In this document: positions 16,224 to 24,102 of the stretch, piece after piece
Layout of the letters: every line of letters begins with the position of its first letter
Numbering within the stretch: the first letter of the stretch is position 1
Origin: Nonomuraea sp. PA05
Lineage (GTDB): Bacteria; Actinomycetota; Actinomycetes; Streptosporangiales; Streptosporangiaceae
Direction of reading: 5' to 3'
NCBI RefSeq assembly: GCF_008086045.1
Contig: NZ_VSEY01000002.1
Span: 248,001 to 312,000 of the forward strand
Length of the DNA stretch: 64,000 nt
The notes under the pieces: generated by a model
Seen by the model: the letters and a program-made list of their open reading frames with translations, nothing else
Told to the model about the DNA's origin: nothing
Databases searched by the model: none
Program-made: the position numbers and the translations under genes

Positions 16224-19200
16224 TCAGGCCGGGCGTAGCCGGTCGATGAGGGCGCGGGCGTCGCGGACCAGGGCCGACCTGACGGCCGCGTCCCGCACGT
16301 TGCCGCGCTTCTCCACGATCTTCACGAACCGTTCGAGCGCCGCCACCGCCAGCCCCGGCTTGCCCTTCTTCTCGTGCCGCTCCGCCTGCGCGAGCTGCTC
16401 CTGCAAGTCGGCGGCGGCCTTCCAGGTGATCGCCCCCGCCTGGCGGAAGCGCGACACGAGCGCCCGCACGTCCGCGTACGACGTGGTCGTCACGAACGTC
16501 ACGGTCGTGGACGCGGTCCTGCCCGCCTGGTCGGTGACGGTGCCGACGAGCCGGTGCTCGCCGAGCGGCAGCGTCCACAACGGCACCGGCTTGCCTGCCG
16601 CGACCGCCGCGCCGTCGATCCCGGCCTTGACCCCTGCCACGCCGGACACAGCGTCCGCGCCGGTCAGGACGGGGATGATGGTGGCCGAGTCGCCGTAGGG
16701 GCCGGGTTGCACGCCGGTGACCGTCAGCGTCGGGTCGGACTTGTCGATCTTGACGGTGACGGTGCCGGCGGGCGAGACGTTGCCGCCGTTGTCGGTGGCC
16801 CGGTAGCGGACCTCCTTGGCGCCCTCGGCGCTGAGCGTGACGGGGTTGCTGGCGTTGGACCAGGTGGTGCCGTCCAGGGAGTACTGCCGCGAGGCGACAG
16901 TGCCGTTGTCGGTGGCGGTGACGGCGAGCGTGACGTTGCCGGTGTACCAGCCGTTCGCGCCGGTCGGCTGGGCCGGGGTGAGGGTGGCGGTGACGGACGG
17001 CGGGGTGGTGTCGGCGACGCCGCCGCCCTGGAAGGTGAACGCGTCCACGTCCACGCCTCCCGAGGAGGTGACGTACAGGCGGCCGGTGCCGTCCGGCAGG
17101 CCGGTGAGCGGGGTGGTGACCGTCTGCCAGCCGTCGCCCGCCGGGACGCTCACCGTGGCGAACGGCTCGGCCGTGGCCGACTTCCACCGCAGCGACAGCG
17201 TGCCCGCGCCGGACGCCCTGGTCTGCACGCCGGTGATGCCCGCGAAGTGGACCGGGTCGTAGGCGATCCAGTCGCCCGCGTCGAACGAGGTGACCTTGGC
17301 CTTGGCGGAGGCCGTGTCGTCCGGGGTCTCGGTGACGCCGCTGCTCTCGTCGGCGTGCTCGGCCTGCGCGAGCTTGGGGTTGAGGGTGAGCGCGGCCTCG
17401 CCGACCGCGCCGGGGATGGAGCCCGCGCCGTTGTCGCGGTAGCTGACCACGACGACGCCGTAGATGTTCTCGGTCTCGCCGTGCTCGGGGGCGCTGGCCG
17501 GGGTGGGCCAGGCGCCCGAGCAGCCCGTGCCGAGCGTCTCCGGGTGCGCGTGCGTGTCGTGCCCCAGTCCGAACGTCCACTGCACCCGCGAGCAGACCGG
17601 GTTGTCGCCGTCCTCGGCGTCCGACACCCCGATCTGGTACGGCAGCGCGTTCCCCCAGTCGAAGAACCCGCCGTTCGGCGGCGTCCTGACGGTCACCACG
17701 GGCGCGGTGTTGCCCACGGTGATCTCGACGGAGGTCAGCCCGGCCCGGCCGCCGGAGTCGGTGACGCGCAGCCGGGCCGCGTACTGGCCCAGCTCGGCGT
17801 AGGTGTGGGTGGCGGTGACGCCGGTGGCGTCGAAGTCGCCGTCACCGTCGAAGTCCCACTCGTAGGTGAGCGTCCCCGGCTCTGTGTCGGTGGAGGCGGT
17901 GGCGTCGAAGGCGACGGTGAGCGGCGCGGCACTGCTGGAGGACCTGTCGACCGCGATCCTGGCCTGCGGCGTCTTGTTGGCCGGGGTGTAGTCGATGCGG
18001 TAGAGGCCGGCGTCGGGGTTGGCGCGGAAGAAGCCGTCGCCGTAGTCCAGCACGTACAGGGAGCCGTCGGGGCCGAACTCGAGGTCCATCGGGCTGTCGG
18101 TGATGGGCTGCGCGGCGGTGCGCAGCGCGCTGTTGGGCAGGAAGTGCTCGATCGCGGTGACCGGCCCGTCGGCGCCCGTGAAGGTGAAGGCCGCCAGGTA
18201 GTCCTGGGAGAACTCGGCGAAGAACGCCTTGCCGTCCCAGTACTCGGGCAGCTTGCCGGGCGCCGGGTTGGCCGGGTCGTAGTGGTAGACGGGGCCGCCC
18301 ATCGGGCCCTGGCCGCCCTGCGGGTCGAAGTCGGTCAGCCCGGCCCACGCGGCGGGCTGGTGGGTGTTGTTGTCGCCGTAGTACAGGTCGGCGGGCACGG
18401 CGGCCGGGAGCTGGGCCAGGCCGGTGTTCCAGCGTGAGGTGTTGCGCGGCCCGGCCGCGCAGTCGAACCACGGGCCAGGCTGGGCGGTCGCGAAGTTCCA
18501 GTCGTTGTAGTTGAAGTTGTCGCCCGTGCAGTACGGCCAGCCGCTGTTCATCGGCTTGGTGAGCGGGGTGATGTTCCACTCGACGTACCCCATGGGACCT
18601 CTGGCGGGGTCGCCGGTGCCGGCGTCGGGGCCGTAGTCGCCCCAGGACAGGGTGCCCGTCTCGGGGTCGACCTCCATCCTGAACGGGTTGCGCACGCCCG
18701 TCACGAAGATCTCCGGCCTGGTGCCGGCCGTGCCGGGCGCGAACAGGTTGCCCTCCGGGACCGTGTACGTGCCGTCCGCCGCCACCTTGATCCGCAGGAT
18801 CTTGCCGCGCAGGTCGTTGCTGTTGCCCGCGCCGCGCCGCGAGTCGAGGCCCGGGTTCATGCCGGGAGCGTCGTTGTTGGGCGCCATGCCGTTGGCGCCG
18901 GGCGTGCCGGCGGGCGTGTTGTCGCCGGTGGCGAGATAGAGGTTGCCGTCGGCGTCCCAGTCGACGTCGCCCGCGACGTGGCAGCACTGGCCGCGCTGCG
19001 TCTCGACCTTGATGATGACCTGCTCGGTGCTCAGGTCCAGCGCGCTGCCCGTCCACTTGAAGCGGGAGAGCTGGTTGTAGCCCTTCCACTGGTTCCAGTA
19101 CGTCTCGTCGGCTCCGGCGGGCAGCGTGGTCGGCGCCGAACCGGCGGGGGTGGTCCCGGGGTAGGGCGCGGTCATCGTCCTGGGGGCGTAGAAGACGTAG

Positions 19201-19520
19201 ACCCACCGGTTCTCGTCGAAGCCGGGGTCGAGGGAGACCGTCTGCAGGCCGTCCTCGGAGTTGGCGTAGACGGGGATGGTGTTGACGATCTTCGTGACGC
19301 CGGTGGCGGGGTCGGTCAGCCGGACGTCGCCGTTGCGGGCGGTGTGCAGCACCCGCCGGTCGGGCAGGACGGCCAGGTCGATCGGCTCGCCGACGTTCTT
19401 GGTCAGAGTGATCTTCTCGTAGCTGGACCACGTGGTGGCCGGGTCGTGCGCCCGGGCCGGTAAGGACAGGCAGGCGCCGGCCAGCACGAGGCCGCCGAGC
19501 ACCGCGAGGGTACGCTGCAT
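16224..19520 (-). CDS. Secreted multidomain PQQ-type sugar dehydrogenase with PKD, carbohydrate-binding, Ig-like and FIMAH-type domains
   Basis: 1098 residues from the ATG at 19520, with a Sec signal (MQRTLAVLGGLVLAGACLSL, cleavage near ARA). Residues 40-480 are a beta-propeller of the soluble glucose/sorbosone dehydrogenase type (IDLAVLPDRRVL, EDGLQTVSLDPGF, HVAGDVDWDADGNLYLATGD, GVRNPFRMEVDPETG). About 495-590 is a PKD domain (YEWDFDGDGDFDATG). About 690-810 resembles a CBM6-type module (FDAGDWIAYDPVHFAG). Then an Ig-like repeat (NGWYTGNVTLAVTATDNGTV), and the last 80 residues (FRQAGAITWKAAADLQEQL, GKPGLAVAALERFVKIVEKRG) match FIMAH modules. It probably oxidises or binds a sugar polymer outside the cell. 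No cytochrome c domain is visible. The exported TIM-barrel gene lies 107 bases upstream. Confidence 0.9.
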   Translation of the reverse strand: MQRTLAVLGGLVLAGACLSLPARAHDPATTWSSYEKITLTKNVGEPIDLAVLPDRRVLHTARNGDVRLTDPATGVTKIVNTIPVYANSEDGLQTVSLDPGFDENRWVYVFYAPRTMTAPYPGTTPAGSAPTTLPAGADETYWNQWKGYNQLSRFKWTGSALDLSTEQVIIKVETQRGQCCHVAGDVDWDADGNLYLATGDNTPAGTPGANGMAPNNDAPGMNPGLDSRRGAGNSNDLRGKILRIKVAADGTYTVPEGNLFAPGTAGTRPEIFVTGVRNPFRMEVDPETGTLSWGDYGPDAGTGDPARGPMGYVEWNITPLTKPMNSGWPYCTGDNFNYNDWNFATAQPGPWFDCAAGPRNTSRWNTGLAQLPAAVPADLYYGDNNTHQPAAWAGLTDFDPQGGQGPMGGPVYHYDPANPAPGKLPEYWDGKAFFAEFSQDYLAAFTFTGADGPVTAIEHFLPNSALRTAAQPITDSPMDLEFGPDGSLYVLDYGDGFFRANPDAGLYRIDYTPANKTPQARIAVDRSSSSAAPLTVAFDATASTDTEPGTLTYEWDFDGDGDFDATGVTATHTYAELGQYAARLRVTDSGGRAGLTSVEITVGNTAPVVTVRTPPNGGFFDWGNALPYQIGVSDAEDGDNPVCSRVQWTFGLGHDTHAHPETLGTGCSGAWPTPASAPEHGETENIYGVVVVSYRDNGAGSIPGAVGEAALTLNPKLAQAEHADESSGVTETPDDTASAKAKVTSFDAGDWIAYDPVHFAGITGVQTRASGAGTLSLRWKSATAEPFATVSVPAGDGWQTVTTPLTGLPDGTGRLYVTSSGGVDVDAFTFQGGGVADTTPPSVTATLTPAQPTGANGWYTGNVTLAVTATDNGTVASRQYSLDGTTWSNASNPVTLSAEGAKEVRYRATDNGGNVSPAGTVTVKIDKSDPTLTVTGVQPGPYGDSATIIPVLTGADAVSGVAGVKAGIDGAAVAAGKPVPLWTLPLGEHRLVGTVTDQAGRTASTTVTFVTTTSYADVRALVSRFRQAGAITWKAAADLQEQLAQAERHEKKGKPGLAVAALERFVKIVEKRGNVRDAAVRSALVRDARALIDRLRPA

Positions 19521-19627
19521 GGTGATGCTGCTCCTAGGACGAGGAGTGTCAGATCCCGGGCCGCCACGCCTGCCGGGCCAACGGCGGGGTGCTCGTGGCG
19601 GTCCGGTTCGTGCCGGGGTCCGCGCGG

Positions 19628-20800
19628 CTAACCGCGCAGGGCGGCCATGTTGCGGTAGCTGACCTCGGCGAGCTGGAGTGACTGCGCGGGGTCGGCGCCG
19701 GAGGCGTTGTCCTGCTCGTACATCGGGTTGTGGTACCCGGGGGATCGCAGGCGGGAGAAGAAGCGGCGGTAGTCGATGTCGCCGGTGCCGAACGGCACCA
19801 TGTCGTAGCCGTTCGGCACGGCCGGGTTCGACGCGCCGTCCTTGGCGTGGAAGAGCGGGAAGCGCTTCTCCTGCGCCCTGACGGTGCGCAGCGGGTCGAA
19901 GACGTCCGTACACGTGGAGCCGTCGGGCGCGGTGTAGGCGCGGTGCTTGTACTGCGCGACGTGCGCCCAGTAGATGTCCATCTCGAAGTGCACGAGCCTG
20001 GGGTCGCTGATCCGGAAGAAGTACTCCAGCTTGCGGATGCCCGACGAGCGCGTGGGCCTGCCCTGTTCGTCGAGCGGGCCGCTGTCCAGCAGGAACGCGT
20101 AGGCGGCGTCGTGGTTGTGCGTGTACAGCTTGATGCCGGCGTCGCGGGCGATCGCGCCGAGCGCGTTCCACTTCTCCGCCGCCACGTCCCAGTCCGCCTT
20201 GTACGCGCTGCCGGTCGGGTCGGCGCCGGTGCCCATGTGGCCGAGTCCGAGGATGCCGGCGATCTCCAGCGACTGCTTGAACCGGTCGAGGTCGGCGGTC
20301 GTCAGCGGCCACGAGCCGGGGATGAAGCCGTGGTTGCCCTGGGCGCGCAGCCCGTAGGCGTCCAGCCAGCTCCGCAGCAGCCTGGCGCCCTCGACGGTCT
20401 CCAGACTCGCGCCGCCCTCGGCGGCGGCGTGCTGCCGGTAGCCGGCGAACTCGACCTGCCGGTAGCCGATGGCCGACAGCGCCTCCAGCACGCGCCGGAA
20501 GCCGGTCGGTGACGTGGTGGTGGCCGGGTCGCGGGTGATCGCGTCGCGGACGGTGTAGAGGATGATGCCGCGTCTGCCCGGCGGGATGAGCGGCCTGTGC
20601 CTGCCTGACTCGGCAGCCGCGGCGGGTTGCGCGAGGGGGATCGCGGCGGCGGCGGCCAGGCCGGTGGTGGCGGCGAACAGGCTGCGGCGGCTCAGGCCCA
20701 GCCGGTGGCGGAGCGTCTCGGCGCGCTCGCGCTCCTCGTGGAGGTGATCAGGGATGTCACGGTCGGATGCGGGATCAGGTAAGGCATGGTGAGGGCTCAC
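19628..20800 (-). CDS. Tat-exported sugar phosphate isomerase/epimerase-like TIM-barrel protein
   Basis: 390 residues from the GTG at 20800 (MSPHHALPDPASDRDIPDHL), which has an AAGGG about ten bases upstream; a further-upstream start is possible but codes unlikely residues. A Tat signal follows (GLSRRSLFAATTGLAAAAAI). The mature part is an AP-endonuclease-2-like TIM barrel: IILYTVRDA, YRQVEFAGYRQH, GHMGTGADPTGS, KLYTHNHDAAYA, VHFEMDIYWAH, FPLFHAKDG and VPFGTGDIDYRRFF carry the expected Glu, His and Asp metal ligands. Such enzymes isomerise or epimerise sugars, and some act on 3-keto-glycosides. Placed between a ROK regulator and a secreted sugar dehydrogenase, it probably works on the same extracellular sugar. 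Confidence 0.87.
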   Translation of the reverse strand: MSPHHALPDPASDRDIPDHLHEERERAETLRHRLGLSRRSLFAATTGLAAAAAIPLAQPAAAAESGRHRPLIPPGRRGIILYTVRDAITRDPATTTSPTGFRRVLEALSAIGYRQVEFAGYRQHAAAEGGASLETVEGARLLRSWLDAYGLRAQGNHGFIPGSWPLTTADLDRFKQSLEIAGILGLGHMGTGADPTGSAYKADWDVAAEKWNALGAIARDAGIKLYTHNHDAAYAFLLDSGPLDEQGRPTRSSGIRKLEYFFRISDPRLVHFEMDIYWAHVAQYKHRAYTAPDGSTCTDVFDPLRTVRAQEKRFPLFHAKDGASNPAVPNGYDMVPFGTGDIDYRRFFSRLRSPGYHNPMYEQDNASGADPAQSLQLAEVSYRNMAALRG

Positions 20801-20900
20801 GCGAGGGGTTCCCTTCCCTGAGGGACGCGTGCGCCGACCACGTCGCAGCGGATCCGTGCCGGTTCCCGCGGGCATGCCACCGCCCCGGAGCCCGGACGAT

Positions 20901-20939
20901 CACCATTGTTACGCCGCCGTCGCGAAAGGGTCAATGGTG
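20901..20939. promoter_or_regulatory. Inverted repeat between the ROK and TIM-barrel genes
   Basis: CACCATTG (20901-20908) and CAATGGTG (20932-20939) are exact complements separated by 23 bases, upstream of the TIM-barrel gene on its strand. This could be a paired operator for the neighbouring ROK protein or a stem-loop ending the ROK transcript. Confidence 0.4.
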
Positions 20940-20950
20940 CTCGGCGGCGC

Positions 20951-22123
20951 TCAGGCTCCGGCGGCCCGGTCGATGCCGGCGGGGGCGAGCACGTGCTCGA
21001 CGACCATGACCGCCGCGCCGACGACGCCCGCCCTGTCGCCCAGCGCGCCCGCCCGGATGGCGAGGTGCTGGGTGGCCAGCGGCAGCGACCGGCTGTAGAT
21101 CGTCTCGCGCACGCCCGCCAGCACCTGCTCTCCCGCCTCGGCGACGTCGCCGCCGATCACGATGACGGACGGGTTGAAGAAGTTCACGATCGCCGCCATC
21201 ACGGCGCCCACCTCGCGGCCTGCCTGCCGTACCAGGCGGGTGGCCCGAAGGTCGCCCGCGCGCATGAGCGCGACCACGTCCTTGCTGCCCCTGGCCTCGA
21301 TCCCGGCGGCGCGCAGCGTGGCGGCCATCGACGCGCCGCCCGCGACCGCCTCCAGGCAGCCGGAGTTGCCGCACCTGCACGGCGCTTGCGAGGCGGGCAC
21401 CCGGATGTGGCCGACGTCCCCGGCGGCGCCGCGCGCGCCCCGGTGCAGCGCGCCGCCGGAGATGATGCCGCAGCCGATGCCGGTGCCGATCTTGATGTAG
21501 ATGAGGTGGTCGACGGCCGGGCGGGCCGCCCAGTGCTCGCCCAGCGCCATGACGTTGACGTCGTTGTCGACCAGGACGGGCGCCCCCAGCCTGGCCCGCA
21601 GCCACTCGGGCACCGCGAAGCCGTCCCAGCCGGGCATGATCGGCGGGTTCACCGGGCGTCCGGTGCGGTGCTCGACCGGGCCGGGCAGCCCGACCCCGAC
21701 GCCGCACACCTGGCCCGGGTCGCGCCCGGCTGCCGCCAGCAGCTCGCGGAACCCGTCGGCGACCCCGCCGAGCACCGGCTCGGGCCCCAGCTCGACGGGC
21801 AGGTCGGCGACCCGCTCGGCCAGCACGTTCAGGCCCAGGTCGAGGACGGCCAGCCGGGCGCGGGTGGCGCCCACGTCGGCGGCGAGCACCACGCGGGCGG
21901 CGCCGTTGAACGCGAACACGGCCGCGGGCCGCCCCCCGGAGGAGATCCCGCCCTCGCTCTCGACGACCCATCGGGAACCGATCAGCCCGTCCAGCCGCTG
22001 GGAGACGGTGGATCTGGACAGGCCGGTGAGCCGGGCCAGCTCGCCCCTCGTTCTGGGCCGCCCGTCCCGCAGGATCGCCAACAGTGCCCCCGCCCCCGCC
22101 GCGTGCCGGCCGTTGGTTGGCAT
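20951..22123 (-). CDS. ROK-family transcriptional regulator (NagC/XylR type)
   Basis: 390 residues. Residues 10-65 are a winged helix (LLAILRDGRPRTRGELARLT, GLSRSTVSQRLDGLI). The remainder is a ROK sugar-kinase-like domain with ATP-loop-like LAADVGATRARLAVLD, the sugar-binding VDNDVNVMALGEHW, and the zinc motif CRCGNSGCLEAVAGG. Proteins with this layout are sugar-sensing repressors rather than kinases. The gene lies upstream of, and in line with, the exported TIM-barrel and sugar dehydrogenase genes, so these are the likely targets. An inverted repeat just upstream (22149-22179) may be its own operator. Confidence 0.92.
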   Translation of the reverse strand: MPTNGRHAAGAGALLAILRDGRPRTRGELARLTGLSRSTVSQRLDGLIGSRWVVESEGGISSGGRPAAVFAFNGAARVVLAADVGATRARLAVLDLGLNVLAERVADLPVELGPEPVLGGVADGFRELLAAAGRDPGQVCGVGVGLPGPVEHRTGRPVNPPIMPGWDGFAVPEWLRARLGAPVLVDNDVNVMALGEHWAARPAVDHLIYIKIGTGIGCGIISGGALHRGARGAAGDVGHIRVPASQAPCRCGNSGCLEAVAGGASMAATLRAAGIEARGSKDVVALMRAGDLRATRLVRQAGREVGAVMAAIVNFFNPSVIVIGGDVAEAGEQVLAGVRETIYSRSLPLATQHLAIRAGALGDRAGVVGAAVMVVEHVLAPAGIDRAAGA

Positions 22124-22148
22124 GGCCCTACCTTACTTCGGAAATCGG

Positions 22149-22179
22149 CTGACTTATGTTGACAAGAATTAAAAGTCAG
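22149..22179. promoter_or_regulatory. Candidate operator upstream of the ROK regulator gene
   Basis: CTGACTT (22149-22155) and AAGTCAG (22173-22179) form an exact inverted repeat with a 17-base AT-rich spacer, 26 bases before the ROK start codon. The 270-base gap that contains it shows no other gene. Plus-strand TTGACA at 22159-22164 sits in the spacer, but no plus-strand gene follows. Confidence 0.45.
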
Positions 22180-22393
22180 ATCTATCGTCCCGAAATATGG
22201 CGGACATCTGCGGTGAGCGGGCGTAAATTCCGCGGATGCCCGGCGTTTTACGAGCTCCTCGCGCTGCGAGGGTCCGGCCCGGTCCACACCCGCCGTCGCG
22301 CCGAGACGCGCGGGCCAGGGAATGCCACCCGGGCCGGATTCGTCCTGCGGGGCGCTTGACCGGCCTCCCCATGCCGCGAGCCCAGGCCCCGGT

Positions 22394-23950
22394 TCAGCCG
22401 CTCTGCCACAGGTCGCAGTTGTGCTCGGCCGCCATCGTCCCCGCCGGGACCGGCGTGGAGCGCCCCGCGGCCCGGAGCGACAGCAGCGAGCCGCCGAACT
22501 GCGGCCACCGGGCGGAGGCCTTGGCGTACGGGTGCCCGGTGCGGGTGAACGCGCCCCAGTAGTGCACCATGTCGCGGGCCAGCCGCCGCTCCCCCGCGTC
22601 GAACGTGGGCGCGATCGGGATGCCGTTGTCGAAGCTCGGCCACAGGTACGCCAGCTCCGCCGCGTGCCCCGCGCCCCACACGTACCCGGCGGGCTGCGGG
22701 CTGAGGCCGGGGCCGGTGCGGTGGTCGAAGCGGTAGCCGTACACGGTGGTGTGGGCGGACAGGTCCTGCACGAAGCGCAGGGCAGGGCAGCCGCCGATGC
22801 CGGCGAAGAGGCCGGAGTCGGTGACGATGGCGCCGGTCAGGTAGGCCGGGGTGAACTGGTCGGAGGTGTCCGGCCACGGGTACCGGGCCAGGACGGCGGC
22901 GGCGCGGTCGCCGAACAGCGTGCGCACCCACTCCTCGTACTGTTCCCTGGTCCATCCCCGGTTGCCCTGCATGAAGGTGCGGCCCTCGTCCCGGGTGGAG
23001 CCGATCATCAGCGGCACCCGCTGGAAGCGGCCCGCCCGCACGGCCGCGTCGGGGCTCTCCGGGAGCGCGGGCACGCCGTGGGTGAACGAGGTGTACTGGG
23101 GGCCGTCCACCAGCCGTCCCACGGGCAGGGCGCGCAGACAGGCGGCGGCCGTGGCGGGGTCGGGGCAGCCGTGCGCGACCGCGATGCCGCCGCCCGTGCG
23201 TTCGCCCTCCTCCACCGGACGGCTGACGCAGGAGCCGCTCTGGATGATGCCGCGGACGAACAGCCCGGCCGAGCCCGGCGCGGTCAGGTGGGCGCAGACG
23301 GAGAAGCCGCCCGCCGACTCGCCGTCGATCGTGACCTGCCGGGGGTCGCCGCCGAACGCGGCGATGTTGCGCCGCACCCAGCGCAGGGCCGCCTGCTGGT
23401 CGAGCAGGCCGTAGTCGCCCGACTGGCCCGCCTCGGCGGTCAGCGACGGGTGGGCGAGGTAGCCCAGGACGCCGAGCCGGTAGTTGACGCTCACCACGAC
23501 GACGTCCTCGAGCTGGGCGATGAGCGTGCCGTCGTGCTGGTTGGCCGAGCCGTTGAGCAGGCCGCCGCCGTGGATCCAGAACAGGACGGGCAGCCGCTGT
23601 CCGGGACGGGTGCCTTCCGGGCGGAACACGTTGAGGTACAGGCAGTCCTCGGTCTCTGAGCGGGGGCCGTTGCCGCTGACGGCGGCGGGGCAGCGGTTGC
23701 CCCAGGCGTCCGCCGCGCGCACGCCGGTCCACGCGGGTGCGGGCTGCGGGGCGCGCCAGCGCAGGTCGCCGACGGGTGGGGCGGCGTACGGGAGGGCGAG
23801 GAAACGGTCCACGCCGTCGGCGCGGGCGCCGCGCACCAGCCCGGACTCGGTGCGCGCCACCGGCCGGTCACGGTGCTGGACGGCATCGGGCTGAAGGGCC
23901 GGTGTGCCGGTGAGTAACAGGGCGGTGGCGAGTGCGATGACGGTGACCAT
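22394..23950 (-). CDS. Secreted type-B carboxylesterase
   Basis: 518 residues with a Sec signal (MVTVIALATALLLTGTPALQ). The alpha/beta-hydrolase signs of type-B esterases are all present: EDCLYLNVFRPEG, the oxyanion hole FWIHGGGLLNGSA, VVSVNYRLGVLGY, and the nucleophile elbow GESAGG with Ser at about 212. The Glu and His of the triad are likely in the C-terminal third. It should cleave carboxyl esters outside the cell; cell-wall acyl groups or lipids are plausible substrates in this polysaccharide-rich neighbourhood, but no motif decides. The gene is alone on its strand and divergent from the aldehyde oxidoreductase gene. Confidence 0.92.
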   Translation of the reverse strand: MVTVIALATALLLTGTPALQPDAVQHRDRPVARTESGLVRGARADGVDRFLALPYAAPPVGDLRWRAPQPAPAWTGVRAADAWGNRCPAAVSGNGPRSETEDCLYLNVFRPEGTRPGQRLPVLFWIHGGGLLNGSANQHDGTLIAQLEDVVVVSVNYRLGVLGYLAHPSLTAEAGQSGDYGLLDQQAALRWVRRNIAAFGGDPRQVTIDGESAGGFSVCAHLTAPGSAGLFVRGIIQSGSCVSRPVEEGERTGGGIAVAHGCPDPATAAACLRALPVGRLVDGPQYTSFTHGVPALPESPDAAVRAGRFQRVPLMIGSTRDEGRTFMQGNRGWTREQYEEWVRTLFGDRAAAVLARYPWPDTSDQFTPAYLTGAIVTDSGLFAGIGGCPALRFVQDLSAHTTVYGYRFDHRTGPGLSPQPAGYVWGAGHAAELAYLWPSFDNGIPIAPTFDAGERRLARDMVHYWGAFTRTGHPYAKASARWPQFGGSLLSLRAAGRSTPVPAGTMAAEHNCDLWQSG

Positions 23951-24102
23951 GGCGGACAGCTCCTTCTGACTGGTCCGTTCACCCCCCGTCTCATGATGTT
24001 GTGAGGAGGCCCGCCCGTCCAGTGGCGAGGGTTGCGTGTGCCGGGTGATGTGTGATGTGGTGCCGCTCCTGAACCCCTCTCCGGCTCCTAGGAGGCCCTG
24101 TC

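Noticed and set aside
19521..20312. N-terminal extension of the sugar dehydrogenase frame to 20312
   Set aside because: It overlaps the TIM-barrel gene on the same strand; a signal peptide starts at 19520.
22159..22188. TTGACA with a weak TATCGT 18 bases later on the plus strand as a promoter
   Set aside because: No plausible plus-strand gene follows; the TTGACA lies in the spacer of an inverted repeat before the minus-strand ROK gene.
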